Positions 5,736 to 10,573 of a stretch of 10,573 bases of DNA are shown one piece after another (the stretch's first letter is position 1; the number at the start of each line of letters is the position of its first letter). The DNA lies in the NCBI GenBank assembly GCA_016763235.1, contig JAESUE010000025.1, positions 1 through 10,573 on the forward strand, read 5' to 3'. The notes beneath the pieces were generated by a model. It was not told where the DNA came from. It ran no database searches and saw nothing but the letters and a program-made list of their open reading frames with translations. Both the position numbers and the translations under genes were made by a program. Origin of the DNA: Pseudomonadales bacterium (GTDB taxonomy: Bacteria > Pseudomonadota > Gammaproteobacteria > Pseudomonadales > UBA3067).

Positions 5736-6710
5736 TTAATCTACCAGATCAAAATTTTGACTTGCCGACATTTGCTTGCGGCAAAATTCATCTATGCGCT
5801 GGCGATAATGGGCAATGGTTTGCTGGGTCAGAGCGCTTTGGCTTTCGTCACGCAAGTCACAGTCAAGAACAGAGGCCATACGTTGCGCAGTTTCCAGCAT
5901 GGTTTCAAAAGCACCACGAGGTGCGCGAGGGCCGGGAAGCGTCATAAACAAACAGATGCCAGGGGTTTGAAATTTTTCCATTGCATCAACATCAAAAGTA
6001 CCAGGCTTTACGATGTTCACGACACTGAAAAGTTTTCCATCTTCTTCGTCGGAAAGTGAATCAATACGATGAAATAGACCCATATCTCCAAAGCGCAGAC
6101 TACTATTAAGCAGCACTTTAAGTAGCGCATCACCCTTTATCAGGTTTTGCCGAGAGGACAGGTTAATAGCGATAACATCTTTTGCAACGGAAGGCTTTCT
6201 CTTTTGGCTAACAGGCCGTGAAAGTGTCTCTTCCTGAGTACTGGTTTGTGCGGGTTGCGAAGAAGCCTCCTCCCTAAAACCCATGCTGTTAAGCTCTTCT
6301 TGTATTAAGCTTTCGTCATCATCGTTTGGAAAAGATATTTCCCTATCTTGCAATGGTTCGTCCGTCATTGAGATGCTCTCATTGAAATCAAGATGCTCTT
6401 CATTATCGATAACACTCTGATCTGCAGAACCTATACTTACAGATAATTTCTCCGCAAAAGAGTCTGCAGAAAACGCAACGGGTGGCGGCAGTTTTGACTC
6501 TCTGATGACGCGCGCGGTGCCCCCAGGCAGCTCAGGGTTGTAGTCGCTAAACAGGTCGTCATCCGCATCTTCATTAATACGCGTTTTTTCAATGTCCACC
6601 TTTAAGGAGTTTTTGCGTGAGACAAGTGCGCGCCGAAACCCATCGGCTAATATCCCAAGAATAAAAAGGCCAACGAAGACCATAAGGATTTCCCTAACAC
6701 CAATTTCCAT
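5736..6710 (-). CDS. zipA: Cell division protein ZipA
   Basis: ZipA is an inner-membrane protein that tethers FtsZ to the membrane and supports early divisome assembly. The 324 residues match the family length. Residues 6-24 (REILMVFVGLFILGILADG) form the single N-terminal transmembrane anchor, followed by a short basic segment (RRALVSRK). A long disordered linker (about 40-172) is unusually acidic (DADDDLFSD, PNDDDESL) rather than mainly Pro/Gln-rich as in Escherichia coli. The FtsZ-binding domain (about 175-312) is clear from FGDMGLFHRI (207-216), FSVVNIVKPGTFD (228-240), FQTPGICLFM (247-256) and a C-terminal helix ending near CRKQ. A good Shine-Dalgarno sequence (GAGGGAG) lies eight bases before the ATG. 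The gene sits between smc and ligA, an order known in Pseudomonas-type genomes. Confidence 0.96.
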   Translation of the reverse strand: MEIGVREILMVFVGLFILGILADGFRRALVSRKNSLKVDIEKTRINEDADDDLFSDYNPELPGGTARVIRESKLPPPVAFSADSFAEKLSVSIGSADQSVIDNEEHLDFNESISMTDEPLQDREISFPNDDDESLIQEELNSMGFREEASSQPAQTSTQEETLSRPVSQKRKPSVAKDVIAINLSSRQNLIKGDALLKVLLNSSLRFGDMGLFHRIDSLSDEEDGKLFSVVNIVKPGTFDVDAMEKFQTPGICLFMTLPGPRAPRGAFETMLETAQRMASVLDCDLRDESQSALTQQTIAHYRQRIDEFCRKQMSASQNFDLVD

Positions 6711-6774
6711 TATTTATTCTCCCTCACCGGCTGACACACTTTCAGAATTATTTCCACGTTGTTTTAACCCGCTT

Positions 6775-6803
6775 ATACTAATAACAATATAGTAGCTTGT
6801 GAA
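6775..6803 (-). promoter_or_regulatory. Candidate zipA promoter
   Basis: In the 145-base gap between smc and zipA, the minus strand has TTCACA (6798-6803, five of six to the -35 consensus), 17 bases, then TAGTAT (6775-6780, four of six to the -10 consensus). A TTGTG/CACAA inverted repeat overlaps the -35. This would let zipA-ligA be transcribed separately from smc. No terminator was seen after smc, so read-through is also possible. Confidence 0.35.
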
Positions 6804-6855
6804 TAACACAAACTGTATCCTTTTTGATCTTTTATTTGGCCGTAAGCCATGATTG

Positions 6856-9800
6856 CTACATCGCGGCCATGGCGGCAGCTTCATCAACGTCTACCGATAC
6901 CAATCTAGAAACACCCGGCTCTTGCATCGTAACCCCCATTAACACATGGGCCATTTCCATTGCCACTTTGTTATGACTGATGTAAATAAACTGCACATTT
7001 TTAGACATCTCTTTTACGAGACGGCAGAAGCGTGCAACATTGGCATCATCCAGTGGCGCATCTACTTCATCCAGCATACAAAAAGGTGCTGGATTCAGGC
7101 GGAAAATAGAAAATACCAATGCGATGGCAGTCAGTGCCTTTTCACCCCCTGATAGAAGATGAATGGTGCTATTACGTTTTCCGGGTGGTCTTGCCATGAT
7201 CGCAACCCCGGTATCAAGCAGGTCGTCTCCGGTAAGTTCCAAATAGGCGTGCCCACCACCGAATACTTTGGGAAAGAGTTCCTGTAAGCCACTGTTCACT
7301 TTTTCAAAGGTTTCTTTGAAGCGCGAGCGGGTTTCCTTATCAATTTTGCGGATCGCATTTTCAAGGGTTTCCAGCGCTTCAATTAGGTCTGCATGCTGGG
7401 TATCAAGATAGTTTTTGCGCTCTGATTCTTTTTCGTATTCGTCAATAGCGGCCAAGTTTATTGCACCGAGGCGATTAATTCTAGCCGCCATTTTTTCCAG
7501 CTCTTCTGACCAGCTTTGCTCGGTGGCATCTTCTGGCAAGTTTTCCAGCACTGTTTCTAACTCATGCTGCTGCTCTTTCAACTGTTCGAGCGCAGTGGAA
7601 CGCCTCACTTCTAAGCCCTGCATTTCGATACGTTGTTTTTCAAGCTCACCGCGAAAAATTTGGATTTGTTGTTCCGCTTCGCTTCGCTGCTTTTCAAGGT
7701 TTTGTCGGTTTTGCTCTGCGCTTTCTTGTTTGCTACGGGCCGTTCCCACTTTCTCTTCCACTAACAAGCGTTTTTCCAGCAACTCTTCGAGGGTTTCTTG
7801 AAGCACTTCAATGGGATTGTCACCTTCGCCTAAACCCTCAAGCAAGCTTTGCTTACGTTGTACTAGCTGCTGGCGCTGCCCTTTTAAGCGCTCCATTGCG
7901 ACTACAGTGGAGTCCAGCTGGGATTTCAGCGTTTGAGTTTCCAGTGCGATGCGGTGCGCATCGTCTTTGTGGCCCCGAGCAGTTTGACGCATTTCGTCAA
8001 GGGCGGCGCGCCGCTGGTCTCGGGATTCCAGTAGTTCTTCTCTACGCAGATTGTCTGCTGCCATGATGTCGAGGGCTGCTTGCAAAATCAGCCGCGAAGC
8101 CTTGACCGCCTCTTGATCTGATTGCACTTGCTCTTGCGATTCACGCACATCACCATCCAAACGTTGGCGACGCATGGAGAACTGCTCTAAACGCACTTCT
8201 TTGGCGGATAGCTGCGCCTTTAACTCCGATACTTTTCGATTACCCTGATTAATATCCTGGCTGATGTTTTCCCGTTGCTGTTCGATTTCAAGCAACTGTT
8301 CTCGGCCAATCTCAAGTTTTTCTGCCAGCGCTGCTTCCTGTTCTTCAAGCGCTTCGATTTCCTCATTGAGCTGTTCAATCTGCTGTTTGCGGGCAAGCAC
8401 GCCAGAATCGTTATTGTCTTGTTTTTTTACACGCAACCAGTTGGAGCCCATCCACAAGCCATCACGCGTCACGATGGATTCCAAAGAACTCAGTTGGCCC
8501 TTGAGGTTAAATGCATCTTCGAGAGAATCGACGCAATAGACCCCAGACAGTAGCTGTGTGCCACTGTGCTTGCTGCTGACAAAATCGAGAAGCTTGGGCG
8601 CTTTATCGTAGAGCGTATCAAGTTCAATACCCGGTAACGCATTAGCCGGTTTTTCTGAACTTACAAAGTGAAGGCTACCCTTTAAGGCAGCAATATTGTC
8701 GCTCAGGCCCATGACTTGATCGATACAAACTGCTTGCAAGCTTTTACCGAGAACCGTTTCTACGGCGGTTTCCCAACCCGACTGTACGTCTAATTGGTCT
8801 GCAAAACGGGGGGCGTTATCAAGCGACTGGTGCTGCAACCATTCTGTTACCTGAGCGCTGGAATCCCCCATGGCAGCATGTTGCAGCGCTTCCAGCGAAG
8901 CGAAACGCCCTTTGTTTCTTTGCAGGGTGCTTCTCAACTGGTCGAGATCTTTACTTAGCTGGCTATTGTTTTGTCGCTGATGATCTAATTCACTACGAAT
9001 ACTTTCTAGGCTGTCTTCCTTGCTTTCGAAGGCCATTTCCGCTTCAGAAAGCTGTTCGTTTAGAAGCTGCACATCCGCATCAAGGCCATCATCCCGAAGA
9101 GTTTCCCGTTCATCTGCAAAGCGTTTGATACGATCTAGGCCACGCTGAACACCTTGTTCCAGCTGCACAATTCGGGACTGTTCTACCTGTGCTTTCTGGC
9201 TGGATTCAGAGGCCTGGGCGTTAAACTGATCCCATTCGCTTTGCCAAAGCTGCATGGCTTCTTCGGTGATGACGAGTCGTTCACTGGATTCCTCCTGCTT
9301 TGCTTGCAGAAGCTCCCACTCAGGCTCGCTTAATAAAACTTGCTCATTCAGTTCTTCAATTTGAAGCTGATCAGTTTCGATTTGTTCTACGGTATGCGTA
9401 AGAGATTCATCAACCTCTGAAAGATCACGCTGTACTTCGTGCTCACGCTGTTTTTGGTGCTGGATAGTTTGTTCCAAGCGTGCCACTTCTGCGCCTAATG
9501 TATAGAACTCATTCTGAGCACTATTAAAGTGATCATTCAGCTGCGTCCACTCGGCATGATGTGTTTCCAGTGCGCTTTCAACGCCTACCTGAGCGGTAAT
9601 CCGCTCTTCACGTTTTAATTCCAGATCTCGAATGGTGCCACTGTAGGTCTGTATTTTTACATCAAGGCTGCGCCAGTGCAGGGCTTGTAGTTGTGCCTTG
9701 AGAAGGCGTTCGTCAGTTTTATAGTTCTTATATCGCTCAGCGGTCTGAGACTGTCTATGCAGGTGTTGAAGCTGACGCTCAAGCTCTTCGCGTATATCAT

Positions 9801-10383
9801 CAAGGCGATCAAGGTTTTCGCGGGTGCGCCGCATTCGGTTTTCGGTTTCTCGACGTCGCTCTTTGTATTTGGAGATTCCTGCCGCTTCTTCTATAAAGAC
9901 TCGCAGATCTTCCGGCTTTGCTTCAATTAAACGGGAAATAGTACCTTGTTCAATAATGGCGTAACTACGTGGGCCTAGGCCGGTACCCAGGAAAATATCC
10001 GTAATATCCTTACGACGACAACGTGTTCCATTTAAAAAATAGTGCGACTGGGATTCGCGGTTAACGCTACGTTTAATGCAGATTTCAGCAAACTTACCCA
10101 GCTCACCAGGCATAGAGCCATCGCTGTTATCGAAGATCAGCTCGATGAAGGCCTGAGAAATGGGTTTTCGGCCAGAGGAGCCATTAAAAATAACATCCGT
10201 CATGGATTCACCACGCAAATGTTTGGCAGAACTTTCCCCCATAACCCAGCGCACGGCATCAATGACATTAGATTTGCCACAACCGTTGGGGCCGACAATC
10301 GCTGTAAGATTATGCGGCAGGTTAACCGTTGCAGGGTCTACGAAGGATTTAAACCCCGCTAATTTAATACTTTTTAGTCGCAT
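6856..10383 (-). CDS. smc: Chromosome partition protein SMC
   Basis: SMC is the ATPase core of the bacterial condensin; with ScpA and ScpB it compacts and aligns the chromosome arms. At 1175 residues it is of normal family length. The N-terminal head carries Walker A, GPNGCGKS (31-38), and a signature Q-loop region, IIEQGTISRLIEAKPED (143-159). The first long coiled coil runs over about 170-500, rich in Glu, Gln and Arg heptads. The hinge covers about 505-655 (FADQLDVQSGWETAVETVLG at 527-546; ESIVTRDGLWMGSNW at 635-649). The second coiled coil runs to about 1000. The C-terminal head has the ABC signature LSGGEKALTAIAL (1077-1089), Walker B FCMLDEVDAPLDD with Asp1105 and Glu1106, and the switch His in ISHNK (near 1137). 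The ATG has AGGA five bases upstream. Having SMC rather than MukB excludes the enteric/Vibrio group. Several opposite-strand open frames across this gene are shadows of its coiled-coil codons. Confidence 0.98.
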   Translation of the reverse strand: MRLKSIKLAGFKSFVDPATVNLPHNLTAIVGPNGCGKSNVIDAVRWVMGESSAKHLRGESMTDVIFNGSSGRKPISQAFIELIFDNSDGSMPGELGKFAEICIKRSVNRESQSHYFLNGTRCRRKDITDIFLGTGLGPRSYAIIEQGTISRLIEAKPEDLRVFIEEAAGISKYKERRRETENRMRRTRENLDRLDDIREELERQLQHLHRQSQTAERYKNYKTDERLLKAQLQALHWRSLDVKIQTYSGTIRDLELKREERITAQVGVESALETHHAEWTQLNDHFNSAQNEFYTLGAEVARLEQTIQHQKQREHEVQRDLSEVDESLTHTVEQIETDQLQIEELNEQVLLSEPEWELLQAKQEESSERLVITEEAMQLWQSEWDQFNAQASESSQKAQVEQSRIVQLEQGVQRGLDRIKRFADERETLRDDGLDADVQLLNEQLSEAEMAFESKEDSLESIRSELDHQRQNNSQLSKDLDQLRSTLQRNKGRFASLEALQHAAMGDSSAQVTEWLQHQSLDNAPRFADQLDVQSGWETAVETVLGKSLQAVCIDQVMGLSDNIAALKGSLHFVSSEKPANALPGIELDTLYDKAPKLLDFVSSKHSGTQLLSGVYCVDSLEDAFNLKGQLSSLESIVTRDGLWMGSNWLRVKKQDNNDSGVLARKQQIEQLNEEIEALEEQEAALAEKLEIGREQLLEIEQQRENISQDINQGNRKVSELKAQLSAKEVRLEQFSMRRQRLDGDVRESQEQVQSDQEAVKASRLILQAALDIMAADNLRREELLESRDQRRAALDEMRQTARGHKDDAHRIALETQTLKSQLDSTVVAMERLKGQRQQLVQRKQSLLEGLGEGDNPIEVLQETLEELLEKRLLVEEKVGTARSKQESAEQNRQNLEKQRSEAEQQIQIFRGELEKQRIEMQGLEVRRSTALEQLKEQQHELETVLENLPEDATEQSWSEELEKMAARINRLGAINLAAIDEYEKESERKNYLDTQHADLIEALETLENAIRKIDKETRSRFKETFEKVNSGLQELFPKVFGGGHAYLELTGDDLLDTGVAIMARPPGKRNSTIHLLSGGEKALTAIALVFSIFRLNPAPFCMLDEVDAPLDDANVARFCRLVKEMSKNVQFIYISHNKVAMEMAHVLMGVTMQEPGVSRLVSVDVDEAAAMAAM

Positions 10384-10467
10384 TACATCCTATGACCGGC
10401 TCATCTGAGTGCTTACCACTCCTTTAACAAAGCTACGGCCTGCCCTTAAAAGAAAAATAAGGAGGCG

Positions 10468-10496
10468 ATATTAGTCAAAATTTTTCGGTGAAACAA
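10468..10496 (-). promoter_or_regulatory. Weak candidate smc promoter
   Basis: On the minus strand TTGTTT (10491-10496) and TAATAT (10468-10473) are 17 bases apart, about 85 bases before the smc ATG. A GAGTG/CACTC hairpin (10407-10421) lies between this and the ribosome site and could affect translation. Beyond it, the minus strand at 10530-10571 reads 13 codons ending in TAG (NWLDGIVDTAV), which could be the tail of an upstream gene but is too short to call. Confidence 0.25.
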
Positions 10497-10573
10497 TAGC
10501 CAAGCTGTCATCAACCGAGCAATATCTGCCTAAACAGCTGTATCGACAATGCCGTCCAGCCAGTTATACCCCG

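Noticed and set aside
5592..6059. 155-codon plus-strand open frame across the start of ligA and the end of zipA
   Set aside because: It is antisense to two well-supported genes and has no domain; it is a shadow frame.
7415..8553. Ser/Cys/Phe-rich plus-strand open frames inside smc
   Set aside because: Their low-complexity composition is the mirror of Glu/Gln/Lys-rich coiled-coil codons of SMC.
10530..10571. Thirteen codons on the minus strand ending in TAG, possible tail of a gene upstream of smc
   Set aside because: Too short to distinguish from chance; another frame across the same bases is also open for about 20 codons.

Overview
The window carries a chromosomal housekeeping block typical of a gammaproteobacterium on its right side and a less familiar sensory and regulatory region on its left. 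A true SMC protein rather than MukB, ZipA (a divisome protein largely confined to Gammaproteobacteria) and an NAD-dependent DNA ligase lie in the order smc-zipA-ligA. This order is known from Pseudomonas and its relatives. Base composition is moderate and transfer of the core genes is not evident. A marine or environmental member of the Pseudomonas/Cellvibrio side of the class is my best guess, but the sequence does not fix the genus.

Right half (3349-10573), all on the minus strand: smc (chromosome organisation), zipA (FtsZ anchor), ligA (nick sealing) and a small Phd/YefM-like protein whose ATG overlaps the ligA stop. The order of transcription is smc, zipA, ligA, small gene. Candidate promoters lie upstream of smc and of zipA. 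A 25-base inverted repeat sits in the zipA-ligA gap.

Middle (1540-2426): about 890 bases without a convincing protein gene, but rich in structure. From left to right it holds a pair of 17-base near-identical direct repeats 26 bases apart, two inverted repeats, a weak plus-strand promoter, and a chain of four small hairpins at 1947-2026. The loops of three of these hairpins carry GGA, two of them as ATGGA(T/C), which is the hallmark of RNAs that sequester the translational repressor CsrA/RsmA. It ends with a 135-base imperfect palindromic element (2149-2283). A plus-strand gene of unknown function follows: an exported, TPR-like protein (2427-3302).

Left (1-1539), minus strand: a periplasmic solute-binding protein whose stop overlaps the start of a membrane sensor. 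The sensor has two transmembrane segments, a periplasmic domain and the beginning of a PAS domain, and it runs off the window. The pair looks like a ligand-sensing module. The most interesting inference is that this module lies divergent to a candidate Csr/Rsm-type small RNA. A functional link between them is unproven.
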